64,000 nt of DNA, taken from NCBI RefSeq assembly GCF_010731675.1, contig NZ_AP022584.1, forward strand, positions 3,410,001 to 3,474,000, given 5' to 3'. The notes below the pieces were generated by a model, which did no database searches, was not told the origin of the DNA, and worked only from the letters and a program-made list of their open reading frames with translations. A program made the position numbers and the translations under genes. This document shows positions 1 to 8,545 of the stretch, piece by piece (position 1 is the stretch's first letter; the number at the start of each line of letters is the position of its first letter). The stretch comes from Mycobacterium marseillense. Lineage in GTDB: Bacteria > Actinomycetota > Actinomycetes > Mycobacteriales > Mycobacteriaceae.

Positions 1-351
1 GGTGAACGGCAGCAGCGCAAGGTGCCATCCGGGTCCATGCTCGGCATCCGGCCGCATGTTTGCTTGCTCGTCGCACCAGGTGTCGAACTCCGCCCGCGGC
101 CGGGCCGTCGCGGCGATTTCGAGGCCCGGCCGCTCGCCGGGCGATACCCAGCGGTGGCGGCCGAACGGCAAGGGGGACCGCTCGATTCGGCGGGCCAGGC
201 GCCCCCTGCCCAGATGGTCATGAAACCGTTTCAGACCGCCGATGTCGACGGGCCGGTTGTACACCCAGACACACTGCACCAAGCTGGTGGTGCCCGTCGC
301 GCGCTCCCCCAGGAAGAGGGCCTGGTCGGCCAGATCCAGTACGTTGCTCAT
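1..351 (-). CDS. WS/DGAT-like condensing acyltransferase, second copy, C-terminus cut by window edge
   Basis: The first 117 codons are present; the gene runs off the left edge. It begins MSNVLDLADQALFLGERATG and is co-linear and closely similar to the complete protein at 2126-3481, so it is its tandem paralogue. The family has the chloramphenicol-acetyltransferase/condensation fold and transfers acyl chains to alcohols; the active-site region lies beyond the visible part. ATG is at 349-351, two bases after the PapA-like stop at 354-356, the same spacing as in the other module, so the two are probably translationally coupled. Substrate is unknown; a role in acylation of a cell-wall glycolipid is inference from the PapA partner. 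Confidence 0.8.
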   Translation of the reverse strand, partial: MSNVLDLADQALFLGERATGTTSLVQCVWVYNRPVDIGGLKRFHDHLGRGRLARRIERSPLPFGRHRWVSPGERPGLEIAATARPRAEFDTWCDEQANMRPDAEHGPGWHLALLPFT

Positions 352-353
352 TT

Positions 354-1829
354 TTAGGCCGCCTCCGTGTCGTCTTCGTCCGCACGGTCCTGAAGTACAT
401 CCGGGCTTCCTTGGGGTGCAATCACACCCGCGTTGGCTCCGACGCTTCTGGCGGCCTGCGTGAACACCTCAATCAATGTCGCGACGTAGCGTCGCACCGA
501 CTCATGCGCGACTTCGTTGTCGGGGAAGGAGATGGTCACCGTGGTTTTTTCAGCGTGACGGTTGATCCACATGTTGATGCCGCCGGCGGACAGATTGTCG
601 CCGTAGGTACCGAAATTGGTCTCCCCCCACAATCCGGCGAGGGGTATCTTCCGGAAATCGAGGAAGGACAACATCATCGGCAGAGTCGTCGGCAACTTGA
701 TGTCCAGCTGTTCCGGTGTGGCCAACTCCAACACTCTCTCAAACGGCACCTCAGCAAGACCTCGCGCGGCTTCGAAAGACTCCTGGGCTGCTTGGGCCGC
801 CTCGCAGAATGAGACGCCCGTGGCTGGCACGGTAACCGGAATCAGGCTGGCAAACCAACCCAGCGTCATCGTTTCGATGCCTGGCATCCGCGTGTCCTTG
901 GCCGTGAAGCCGCGGTAGATCTCGTTTCCCGTCAATTCGTGTTCGGCCAAGGCGGTGCAGGCCAGCACTCCCCCGATGAACCGGGCGCCGGCCGCCACAC
1001 ATGCGGCATCGAAAGACTCCGTCTCGCCGGCATCCAGCAACTGGACCGTCAGGAAATCGCCCGCGCTGCTCGCCCACGTATCACCCAGCGACAGCGGGAA
1101 ACTCGGCCATGCGCCGTCGGTGTCACGCGCGAACGCGATCCAGTCCTTGATTTCAGGCGATGACAGGGTCAGGCCCGCCGCGGCCTCGCGCTGGCGCGCG
1201 ACGTAGTCGCGATAGCTCCTGACCTCGGCGAGCTCGGGCTGATGTCGATGCGTGCCCTGGGACAGTTCCTGATACGTCAGATGGATGTCAACGAAGATCA
1301 GGCCGGCGGACAAGCCGTCGATGTGCAGATGGTCGACACTCGCGTAGAACGTGAAATAGTCGGCGTGCTCGACGATTCCGAATGTGAAGCAACCCCATTC
1401 GAGTGTTTCCGGGGTCGTCGTCAAGACGTGGGCCCGCACTTCCTCGGCGCTCATGCGCCCGAACGACACCGGAACGAGTTCGATATCGGTGGGGTCGTCG
1501 ATCGCTCGACGCACGATGGAGCCGTCCTCGAATTCGAACCAATTGTGGTAGGTGTCGTGACGGCGGACGTGCGCGTTGATCGCCGCGGTCATCGTCGGGA
1601 CGTCGCACGCGCCGGGGATGTCCCACGCCACGACCATCAGGCGCGGCAAGTTCCTGTTCATGGCTCTGCCGACGTTGGCAGCCCAAAGATGTTGATTCTG
1701 TTGATAACTCGGACTCATCTCACATCTGCGTGCGGTGCGCGCCGCGTGATGCGCTGCCTGCGTGGGCGTCCACATGGTAAGCGGACCGTGCGGTGGTTGC
1801 CATTCGTTGATGTTGCCGAGTGCGACCAT
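354..1829 (-). CDS. PapA-like polyketide-associated acyltransferase, copy 2
   Basis: 491 residues, exactly the length of the paralogue at 3484-4959. Condensation-type fold: the family HHxxxDG motif appears as DHLHIDG (about residue 150), keeping the catalytic second His and the DG. The conserved LPMMLSFLDFRKIP segment lies near residue 390. PapA enzymes move acyl groups from polyketide synthases or acyl-CoA onto lipids such as trehalose esters or phthiocerol; the substrate here cannot be read from sequence. I chose the ATG at 1829 (MVALGNINEW) over an in-frame ATG 16 codons upstream because the paralogue starts at the same residue and GGGGAGGA lies about 11 bases upstream. It precedes the truncated WS/DGAT-like gene by 2 bp. 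Confidence 0.88.
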   Translation of the reverse strand: MVALGNINEWQPPHGPLTMWTPTQAAHHAARTARRCEMSPSYQQNQHLWAANVGRAMNRNLPRLMVVAWDIPGACDVPTMTAAINAHVRRHDTYHNWFEFEDGSIVRRAIDDPTDIELVPVSFGRMSAEEVRAHVLTTTPETLEWGCFTFGIVEHADYFTFYASVDHLHIDGLSAGLIFVDIHLTYQELSQGTHRHQPELAEVRSYRDYVARQREAAAGLTLSSPEIKDWIAFARDTDGAWPSFPLSLGDTWASSAGDFLTVQLLDAGETESFDAACVAAGARFIGGVLACTALAEHELTGNEIYRGFTAKDTRMPGIETMTLGWFASLIPVTVPATGVSFCEAAQAAQESFEAARGLAEVPFERVLELATPEQLDIKLPTTLPMMLSFLDFRKIPLAGLWGETNFGTYGDNLSAGGINMWINRHAEKTTVTISFPDNEVAHESVRRYVATLIEVFTQAARSVGANAGVIAPQGSPDVLQDRADEDDTEAA

Positions 1830-2125
1830 TTTCTTAAGTCGTTCCTCCCCGTGATACGGACATTTATTGCGCAGCAAGGGAGCAGCGAAAAGGCGTCGGT
1901 CTATGGCCCCCGCGCAGCATGAATTCCATTCGCTGGAACCTTTTACGACGACTTGGCAAGTTGGACTGATGTTGCCGCGCCCCTCTGCGCCCCCTGTGTC
2001 GCCGAAGTGACGCTAGTGGACATAGGTCACATAAGGGGGCAATTTGTGAGGATCGTCACATCACGCGCCGGCCCCGCGCTGCCCTCACCAAGCACGCGCA
2101 CACGACTAGCGGGCCCCTCGCACGC
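1830..2125 (-). promoter_or_regulatory. Upstream region of acyltransferase module 2, with an element duplicated from module 1
   Basis: 296 bp without a convincing gene. It contains CCCCCTGTGTCGC (1990-2002) followed 7 bases later by ACGCTAG (2010-2016). The other module has CCCCCTATGTCGC (5125-5137) and ACGCTAG (5146-5152), at nearly the same distance (about 160 bp) from its PapA start. The element was therefore copied with the genes, or is kept by selection, and may be a shared promoter or regulator site. No clear -10 or -35 was assigned. Confidence 0.45.
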
Positions 2126-3481
2126 TCACACGGAGCAAACGGTGCGCCAGCCCGTCGTCGCGGTTAGCGAAAAGTCGCTCAGCGTCTGCGAAAGCGCCTC
2201 GCGCAGACCCTCATTCGAATTGGTGCGACCCAGTTCGTAGGCCAGGACCGAGACGAAGACCCGGCCGTGGACCCGTCCCGACAGAAGCGCCAGCGCCCCG
2301 TTGGTGCGGTGCATCGTCGCCGCGGTCACGCCCGGATAGACCGATTTCATCGCGAAATAGTCGGCGTCCGTGCCGTCCGGTCGGTTGGCCGCCGGGTCGA
2401 GCGCGCCGAGATTGGACGACACCACGGTGGCGGCCCCGCCGGTGACCACGCTGAGCAAGCGCCGGAACACCGGCTTCGGGATCAGGGGGACCAGCGGCAG
2501 CAACGCCCACCGCTCATCGGGCTCCTCGTGATGGCGAACCAGCGCGTGCTTGATCGCGGCGCGGATCTCGTGCAGGTCCGTGGTGATCGCCGCGGGATCC
2601 AGCATGACGTCGACGTTCGTGACCGCGTTGGCGCGCGTGTCGCCCGGGACGCGTTCGTTGACGGGCATGCCCACGTTGACCGACCCGTCGGGGGCGACCC
2701 GTCCCACCCGCTGGGCAAGGTGGGCCGCCAATCCGGCGAGCAGCGCGTTGCTGGTGCCGCCCAACGCGTTTGCGCGCGCATCCCAGTCGTCGGCGCTGAC
2801 GAAGAGCATCTCCATCGGCAGGGTGATGCGGGCCTCCGGCGCGGCGGGACGGGCGGGTCGCTTCCCGTGCGGCGCGGTGACGGCCGTCGTACCGTCGCGG
2901 CCCCGCCGGAGCATTCGGGCCGCGGCGCCGATGGCGCGGCCGACATCGCGTGCGTCGTGCGCGGTTTGACGTGCGTCCTCACGCAGGGCCCGCCACCGCC
3001 GCCGGGCTCCACCGGCGGGCCAGCGGGTCTCGCCGCCGCGTCCGTGTGCCGCGTCGGCCAAGGCCTCGCACAGCCCGACGCCGTCGGTGAGGCAGTGCGT
3101 GGTGACCAGGCTCACCACCGCGCCGCCGTCGTTCAGCGGCAGCATCGCCAGGTGCCAACCGGGGCCGCGCTCGGCGTCCGGTCGCTTCTCGCCTTGCTCG
3201 TCCAGCCACGCGTCGATGTCCTCGCGCGCCCGCGGCGCCGCGACGATCTCCAAGGAGGAGCACCCGCCGCTGGCCACCCAGCGGTGACGGCCGAACGGCA
3301 GGGCGGAGCGCTCGACCCGCCGCGACAGGCGCCCCCGGCCGAGGTGGCGGTGGAACTCCCGCAGCCCGTCGATGTCGACGGCGCGGTCGTACACCCAGAC
3401 GCACTGCAGCAGGCTGGTGGCTCCGGTCGCCCGCTCACCGAGAAAGAGGGTCTGGTCGGCAAGGTCCAGCACGTTATTCAT
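2126..3481 (-). CDS. WS/DGAT-like condensing acyltransferase, complete copy
   Basis: 451 residues. The motif THCLTDG (about residue 130) is the HHxxxDG site of the condensation/WS-DGAT superfamily with the first His replaced by Thr and the catalytic His and DG kept. The N-terminus (MNNVLDLADQTLFLGERATG) resembles wax-ester-synthase N-termini, but the protein is not a canonical long Tgs. It starts two bases after the upstream PapA-like stop, so the pair is one transcription unit. It probably acts with PapA in acylating a lipid; donor and acceptor are not known. The ORF on the opposite strand over this gene is a high-GC shadow. Confidence 0.82.
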   Translation of the reverse strand: MNNVLDLADQTLFLGERATGATSLLQCVWVYDRAVDIDGLREFHRHLGRGRLSRRVERSALPFGRHRWVASGGCSSLEIVAAPRAREDIDAWLDEQGEKRPDAERGPGWHLAMLPLNDGGAVVSLVTTHCLTDGVGLCEALADAAHGRGGETRWPAGGARRRWRALREDARQTAHDARDVGRAIGAAARMLRRGRDGTTAVTAPHGKRPARPAAPEARITLPMEMLFVSADDWDARANALGGTSNALLAGLAAHLAQRVGRVAPDGSVNVGMPVNERVPGDTRANAVTNVDVMLDPAAITTDLHEIRAAIKHALVRHHEEPDERWALLPLVPLIPKPVFRRLLSVVTGGAATVVSSNLGALDPAANRPDGTDADYFAMKSVYPGVTAATMHRTNGALALLSGRVHGRVFVSVLAYELGRTNSNEGLREALSQTLSDFSLTATTGWRTVCSV

Positions 3482-3483
3482 CG

Positions 3484-4959
3484 CTACGCCGCTTCGTGGT
3501 CGTCCGTGTCCGGCGCCGGAGCGAACGTGTCGTCCGGGTTCATCTGGGGCGCAACCACAATCGGCTCATCCGCGGTGGGCGTGGCGACACGTCCGAACAC
3601 CTGGATGAGCGTCGCGATGTAGCGCAGGATCGACTCCCGCGCAATCGCGTTGTCCGGGAACGACATCGTCACCGTGGTGTTCGCGGCTTGGCGGTTGATC
3701 CACAAGTTCACCCCGCCATGGGACAGACTGTCGCCGTAGGTGCCGAACTTCGTCTCCGCCCACAACCCGTTGAGCGGGATCTTGCGGAAATCGAGGAACG
3801 ACAACATCATCGGCAGCTGGGTGGGCAATTTGATGCCCAGTTCGTCCGGTGTGGCCAGCTCCAGCACCCGCTCGACCGGCACATCGGCCAGGCGCTGAGC
3901 GTCGTCGAACGATTTCTGGGCCGTCCTGGCCGCCTGGGCGAACGTTTCGCCGGCGGTGGGCACGGTGATCGGGATCAGGCTGGCGAACCAGCCCACGGTC
4001 ATCGAGTCGACGCCCGGCGTCCGGGTGTCCTTGGCCGTGAACCCGTGATAGGTCTTCTTGCCGGTCAATTCGTGCTCGGCCAGGCCCGTGCAGGCCAGGA
4101 CTCCCCCGATGAACCGGGCGCCGGCCGCCACACATGCGGCGTCGAAAGACTCCGTGTCGTCCGCGTTCATCAGCTCGACCGTCAGCAGGTCGCCCTTGGT
4201 GCTGGACCATGTGTCACCTAGGGGCAGCGGGAAACTCGGCCAGTCGCCGTCGGTGTCGCGGGCGAACTCGATCCAGTCCTTGATCTCGGGTGACGACAGC
4301 GTCAACGTTGCGGCCTTCTCGCGTTGGCGCGCAACGTAATCGCGATAGCTGCGGATCTCCGGCAGCCCGGCGGGCTGGTGCCCGGTCTGCGCGAGTTCCT
4401 GATACATCAGGTGGACGTCGAGGAAGATGAGGGCCGCGGACAAGCCGTCGATGTGCAAATGATCGACGCTGGCATAGAACGTGAAATAGTCGGCGTGCTG
4501 GACGATTCCGTACGTGAAGCAGCCCCATTCGAGTGTGTCCGGGGTCGTGGTCAGGGCGTGGGCGCGGACCTGCTCCGCGGTCTTGCTCCCGAGCGCCACG
4601 GGAACGAACTCGATCGCTTCGGGATTGTCGATCACCCGGCGCACAAAGGTGCCGTTATCGTATTCAAACCAGTTGTGATAGGTGTCCTGACGACGCACGT
4701 GGGCGTTGACCGTCGCCGTCATCGCCGGGATGTCGCAGGTGCCGGGGATGTCCCACGCGACGATCATCAGGCGGGGCAGCTGCCGGTTCATGGCCTTGCC
4801 TTGGTAGGAGGCCCAGAGGTGTTGATTCTGTTGGTAACTCGGTGGCAGGCCGCCGCGCCGCGCGGCGCGGGCCGCTTCCCGTGCGGCGGGCGCGGCCATC
4901 CACATGGTGACCGGGCCGTGCGGCGGGTGCCATTCGTTGATATTTCCGAGTGCGACCAT
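3484..4959 (-). CDS. PapA-like polyketide-associated acyltransferase, copy 1
   Basis: 491 residues, paralogous along its whole length to 354-1829: same start MVALGNINEW, shared SYQQNQHLWA near residue 40, DHLHIDG catalytic motif, and similar C-terminus ending EAA. The catalytic His of HHxxxDG is kept while the first His is Asp. The ATG follows GAGGAAAT. In mycobacteria such proteins acylate surface lipids, usually beside pks and mmpL genes; neither is visible here, so the partner synthase must be elsewhere or beyond the left edge. It heads the transcription unit with the WS/DGAT-like gene. Confidence 0.88.
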   Translation of the reverse strand: MVALGNINEWHPPHGPVTMWMAAPAAREAARAARRGGLPPSYQQNQHLWASYQGKAMNRQLPRLMIVAWDIPGTCDIPAMTATVNAHVRRQDTYHNWFEYDNGTFVRRVIDNPEAIEFVPVALGSKTAEQVRAHALTTTPDTLEWGCFTYGIVQHADYFTFYASVDHLHIDGLSAALIFLDVHLMYQELAQTGHQPAGLPEIRSYRDYVARQREKAATLTLSSPEIKDWIEFARDTDGDWPSFPLPLGDTWSSTKGDLLTVELMNADDTESFDAACVAAGARFIGGVLACTGLAEHELTGKKTYHGFTAKDTRTPGVDSMTVGWFASLIPITVPTAGETFAQAARTAQKSFDDAQRLADVPVERVLELATPDELGIKLPTQLPMMLSFLDFRKIPLNGLWAETKFGTYGDSLSHGGVNLWINRQAANTTVTMSFPDNAIARESILRYIATLIQVFGRVATPTADEPIVVAPQMNPDDTFAPAPDTDDHEAA

Positions 4960-5364
4960 TTCCTCAAGTCCTTGTGCTGTGAGACGACGACGGGTACGGG
5001 CGGTCTGGGGGGCGCTGGAAGTGCGTTTGGCGCTTGGCTTTTCGAGGACTGTCGATGTGTGTGTCGCGCTTGAAATCTGCCGACGGACTTTCGCCTGTGG
5101 TGGCTGACTACCCCGCCGCTCATACCCCCTATGTCGCTGCTGTGGACGCTAGCTGACGCAGGCGCAGATTTCGCGGTTTTGTGAAGACTCGAAATCCGCC
5201 GCGAGATCGCCGGCGGTGCAGTAATCTTTCTTCCTTCGACGGCCGCGACGACCCCCGGCAGGGTCAACTCGCGACAATTTATCGCCGATTCGGCTCGCTA
5301 CGTCTGCAACTCGGGATACAGTTGTTCGGCTTTCGAGCCTGGCTCGGGCCAAACCCTAACCGCC
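4960..5364 (-). promoter_or_regulatory. 405-bp upstream region of acyltransferase module 1
   Basis: No ORF here looks like a gene. The stretch holds the element CCCCCTATGTCGC/ACGCTAG (5125-5152) shared with module 2, and a somewhat A/T-richer part around 5160-5350. It separates the acyltransferase block from the membrane protein ending at 5365, which is transcribed toward it. Confidence 0.4.
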
Positions 5365-5913
5365 TCACGGGAACAGCGGCAGATCCCAGAGCTTCATCCC
5401 GGGACGCAGCAGCCACAAGCGCATCATAGTGAGCCGCATGATCCGCATGGCGCTGAAGATCATGAAGATCGCCAGCGGCACCTCGATCAGCAGGGCGGTG
5501 ATCACCGATAGCCACACGTCCTTGGGCCCGGCGGTCATGAGGTCGAACCACGCGTCGCAGATCAGCAGCACCCCGGTGGTGAACGCGGCGAGCACCAGCA
5601 ACTGACGGCGCAGATAGCCGAGGGCGGCCGTCGTCAGCATGAAGGCGACCAGCAGCACGTCGAACCCGATCCAGGTGACCGGCCAGTTGTGGGCGACGTA
5701 CTTCTCGGGCAGGGTCACGGCCAAATACGCCAGCCAGGGGACCATCGCGATGGAGCCGCCGATCATCAAACTCAGCCGCACGCGTCGCACGCGGTCCAGG
5801 AAGTCCGGGTCGATGACGTCGCCCAGGGGCCGCTCCAGCCGGGAGATGAGGTCCCGCCGCTGCCCGGGCGTCAGCGCCGCGATCTGTTCGTCGGTCAAAA
5901 TGCCGTCGGTCAT
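5365..5913 (-). CDS. Four-TM membrane protein of unknown function
   Basis: 182 residues. A short cytoplasmic N-terminus (LTDEQIAALTPGQRRDLISR) is followed by about four hydrophobic segments (near residues 49-67, 80-97, 102-120, 128-150), then a basic amphipathic stretch rich in Met/Leu/Arg. I do not recognise a functional family. The ATG at 5913 was chosen over longer in-frame starts because GGAG lies 10 bases upstream and longer versions would run into the VOC gene ending at 5946. It lies 32 bp downstream of that gene on the same strand and is probably cotranscribed. Confidence 0.7.
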   Translation of the reverse strand: MTDGILTDEQIAALTPGQRRDLISRLERPLGDVIDPDFLDRVRRVRLSLMIGGSIAMVPWLAYLAVTLPEKYVAHNWPVTWIGFDVLLVAFMLTTAALGYLRRQLLVLAAFTTGVLLICDAWFDLMTAGPKDVWLSVITALLIEVPLAIFMIFSAMRIMRLTMMRLWLLRPGMKLWDLPLFP

Positions 5914-5945
5914 ACCTAGCATTCTCCGGCTCGCCAGCGGCGCGG

Positions 5946-6527
5946 TCAGCGACCGGCGGCCACCGGGGGGCGGCGGTCTGCCGCGGTCTTGGGCACGGCC
6001 TTTGCGTCGCCGCTTTCGAATTCCTTCACCCAACAGGCGAACTCAAGGGTGATGCCGTCGGGGTCCTGGAAGTAGAACGAGCGCACATAGACCCCGGGAT
6101 GCACGGTCGCCGAGACCTGCATGGGGCTTTCGTCGTGGTTGAGCACCGGGCCCACCCGCACGCCTTTGTCCTTGAGTTGCTGGCGGTAGGCGTCGAACTT
6201 CTCGGCCGGCACGTGGAAGGCCAGGTGGTTCATCGTGCTGACCGCGCTGGTGATGTCGCCGATGCCCGGGATGGCGCCGGGCGACGAAATGCCCGGCACC
6301 CGGTCGGGGGCGTCGGCGAACCAGAAGAAGGCGACGCAGTCGCCGTTTCCGGCGTCGAAGAAGAAGTGCTGGCCCGCCCCGCCGGGCAGGTCGAGCGATT
6401 TGATCAGCGGCATGCCGAGGATGTTGCTGTAAAAGTCCACGGTTTTGGCCATGTCGGCACACACCAGCGCGACATGGTTGATCCCGCCGAGTTCGAATTC
6501 CGCGTTGGCGTTGTGCGGCTTGATCAT
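5946..6527 (-). CDS. VOC-superfamily (glyoxalase/extradiol dioxygenase-like) protein, Rv0274 orthologue
   Basis: 193 residues with the paired beta-alpha-beta modules of the vicinal-oxygen-chelate fold. Candidate metal ligands are the His in INHVALVC (about residue 18), a His in MNHLAFHV (about 108-112) and the Glu in LEFACWV (about 166). The family covers glyoxalases, dioxygenases and resistance proteins; no substrate can be assigned. The ATG at 6527 has GGGGAG upstream; a longer in-frame start at 6569 lacks this. It is divergent from a TetR gene, with an inverted repeat between them, so the TetR probably controls it. Confidence 0.85.
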   Translation of the reverse strand: MIKPHNANAEFELGGINHVALVCADMAKTVDFYSNILGMPLIKSLDLPGGAGQHFFFDAGNGDCVAFFWFADAPDRVPGISSPGAIPGIGDITSAVSTMNHLAFHVPAEKFDAYRQQLKDKGVRVGPVLNHDESPMQVSATVHPGVYVRSFYFQDPDGITLEFACWVKEFESGDAKAVPKTAADRRPPVAAGR

Positions 6528-6578
6528 CGTGCGGCTCCCCTCGGTTCCCGGCTCGACGAGCCTGGCCAAGATCCGAAT

Positions 6579-6600
6579 CTGAATCTAACATCAGATTTAG
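6579..6600. promoter_or_regulatory. Candidate TetR operator between VOC and tetR genes
   Basis: Arms CTGAATCT (6579-6586) and AGATTTAG (6593-6600) form a 7-of-8 inverted repeat around a 6-bp spacer. It sits midway between divergent starts at 6527 and 6624, as expected for a TetR repressor that controls itself and its neighbour. The A/T content contrasts with the surrounding GC-rich DNA. Confidence 0.6.
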
Positions 6601-6623
6601 TTTTGGCCCAGGGAGGTGCGTAG

Positions 6624-7274
6624 GTGTCCACCGCGGCATCCCCTGCGCAGCGGAGCGGGCCGCCTGCGGAACTGCCCACGCGCCGCGGCAGGCGGACGCA
6701 GGCCGCGATCGATCTGGCCGCGCGGACCGTCATCGCGCGCAAAGGCGTGCTGGCCACGACCATCGCCGACATCGCCGCGGAGGCCGGCCGCTCGGCGGGG
6801 TCGTTCTACAACTACTACGAGTCCAAAGAGGCGATGGTGCGCCAGTGGGCGCTGCGCTTCCGCGACGAGGCCAACGAGCGCGCAATGTCTGTGACCCAAC
6901 ACGGGTTGACCGATCGTGAGCGCGCGTACGGGGCGGCCGCCGCGCACTGGCACACCTACCGCCACCGGCTCGCCGAGGTGATCAGCGTGTCACAGCTGGC
7001 GATGGTCAACAACGACTTCGCCCAGTACTGGGCCGAAATCTGCTCGATCCCAATCTCTTTCATTGCCGAGTCGGTCCGCCGCGCGCAGGCCGAGGGCCGT
7101 TGCCGCGACGACGACCCGCAGCTGATCGCCGAGGCGATCGTAGCGATGTTCAACCAGTTCTGCTACATCCAGCTCGGTTCGGCGCGTTCCGGGGAACCCG
7201 ACGACCAGGCCTGCATCCAAACCTTGGCCAACATCTATTACCGGGCCATCTACGCCGATGAGGGGGACCACTGA
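6624..7274 (+). CDS. TetR-family regulator, Rv0273c orthologue
   Basis: 216 residues. The helix-turn-helix lies around residues 25-70 with the family signature TTIADIAAEAGRSAGSFYNY followed by YESKEAMV. The C-terminal ligand-binding half is helical and variable. GTG start with GGGAGG seven bases upstream. It overlaps or directly abuts the hydrolase gene and is divergent from the VOC gene, with the inverted repeat at 6579-6600 as a candidate site. The ligand is unknown; fatty-acyl or ester-type effectors are plausible from the neighbours, but this is inference. Confidence 0.9.
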   Translation: MSTAASPAQRSGPPAELPTRRGRRTQAAIDLAARTVIARKGVLATTIADIAAEAGRSAGSFYNYYESKEAMVRQWALRFRDEANERAMSVTQHGLTDRERAYGAAAAHWHTYRHRLAEVISVSQLAMVNNDFAQYWAEICSIPISFIAESVRRAQAEGRCRDDDPQLIAEAIVAMFNQFCYIQLGSARSGEPDDQACIQTLANIYYRAIYADEGDH

Positions 7275-7275
7275 A

Positions 7276-8406
7276 TTGACTCGTCGTACCGGTGCCGGAG
7301 TGATCCGTGAGTTCGTCGGACTGCCGTCGCCCACGGCCGGCCGCGCCGGCGCCGGCGGACACCCCTGCCAGGGGCTGTATCACCGGGGGGTGGGGCGAAA
7401 GCCCAAGGTGGCGATGATCGCCGCGCATTACCAGATCGATTTCTCCGAACACTATCTCGCCGACTACATGGCCACTCGCGGCATCGGATTCCTCGGCTGG
7501 AACACCAGGTTCCGCGGCTTCGAGAGCAGCTTTCTGCTCGACCACGCGCTGGTGGACATCGGCGTCGGGGTTCGCTGGCTGCGCGAGGTCCAGGGAGTGG
7601 ATACCGTTGTGCTGCTGGGCAACTCGGGTGGCGGTTCGTTGATGGCCGCCTACCAGTCGCAGGCCGTCGAACCGAACGTGACGCCGCTGGACGGCATGCG
7701 CCCGGCGGCCGGGGTGACCGAGTTGCCCCCCGCGGACGGCTACGTGGCCACCGCCGCGCATCCCGGCCGACCCGAGGTGCTCACCGCCTGGATGGACGCC
7801 GCCGTCGTCGACGAGAACGATCCCGTCGTCACCGACGCCGACCTCGACCTGTTCGACGGGCGCAACGGCCCGCCCTACGCCCCGGAGTTCCTGGGCCGCT
7901 ACCGGCGCGCTCAGGTCGCGCGCAACCACGCCATCACCGACTGGGCCGAATCCGAGCTCAAACGCGTTCGCGCGGCGGGGTTTTCCGATCGCCCGTTTTC
8001 GGTGATGCGAACCTGGGCCGATCCCCGCATGGTCGATCCCGGCATCGAGCCGACCAAGCGACAGCCCAACATGTGCTACGCGGGCGTCCCGGCCAAGGCG
8101 AACCGCTCGGCGCACGGCATCGCGGCAGCCTGCACGCTGCGCAACTGGCTGAGCATGTGGAGCCTGCGGGTCGCCCAGACCCGGGCCGAACCGCACCTGG
8201 CCCGGATCCGCTGTCCCGCTCTCGTGATCAACGCCGACGCCGACACCGGCGTCTTTCCCTCTGACGCGCAACGCATCTTCGACGCTCTTGCCGGCGCCGA
8301 CAAAACGCAGGCATCGGTGGACACCGATCACTACTTCACCACCCCCGGGGCCCGCACCGAGCAGGCCGACACCATCGCCGGATGGATCGGCAAGCGATGG
8401 CGCTGA
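7276..8406 (+). CDS. Alpha/beta hydrolase, Rv0272c orthologue
   Basis: 376 residues from a TTG start (MTRRTGAGVIREF). An in-frame ATG at 7258 would add six residues and overlap the TetR stop; I prefer TTG because GAGGGGG lies nine bases upstream and the length then matches the M. tuberculosis protein (about 377). The nucleophile elbow is GNSGGG near residue 116; a likely acid lies in NADADTGVF and the His in DTDHYF near the C-terminus. Probably a serine esterase or thioesterase acting on acyl compounds, given the TetR gene upstream and fadE6 downstream. The substrate is not known. Confidence 0.85.
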   Translation: MTRRTGAGVIREFVGLPSPTAGRAGAGGHPCQGLYHRGVGRKPKVAMIAAHYQIDFSEHYLADYMATRGIGFLGWNTRFRGFESSFLLDHALVDIGVGVRWLREVQGVDTVVLLGNSGGGSLMAAYQSQAVEPNVTPLDGMRPAAGVTELPPADGYVATAAHPGRPEVLTAWMDAAVVDENDPVVTDADLDLFDGRNGPPYAPEFLGRYRRAQVARNHAITDWAESELKRVRAAGFSDRPFSVMRTWADPRMVDPGIEPTKRQPNMCYAGVPAKANRSAHGIAAACTLRNWLSMWSLRVAQTRAEPHLARIRCPALVINADADTGVFPSDAQRIFDALAGADKTQASVDTDHYFTTPGARTEQADTIAGWIGKRWR

Positions 8407-8472
8407 GACTCAGCGAACGGATCGTGACGACCCGCCGCGCCCGCACTTGCGACCGCCACGAGCCCATGTCGT

Positions 8473-8490
8473 CAACCAACCGACTGGTTG
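8473..8490. promoter_or_regulatory. Candidate operator upstream of fadE6
   Basis: CAACCA (8473-8478) and TGGTTG (8485-8490) form a perfect 6-bp inverted repeat with a 6-bp spacer; CAACC-N4-GGTTG overlaps it. It lies 56-73 bp upstream of the fadE6 start, between hydrolase and fadE6. It differs from the operator at 6579-6600, so fadE6 may answer to another regulator. Confidence 0.45.
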
Positions 8491-8545
8491 TTAGCTTGGA
8501 AGGTACTTGGCCGACACGGCGTCCTGCAGCAACGGAAGGCGACCA

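Noticed and set aside
2267..3622. 451-codon open frame antisense to the WS/DGAT-like gene
   Set aside because: Its length comes from GC-rich third positions; the protein is Arg/Gly/His-rich low complexity, while the opposite strand has clear family motifs.
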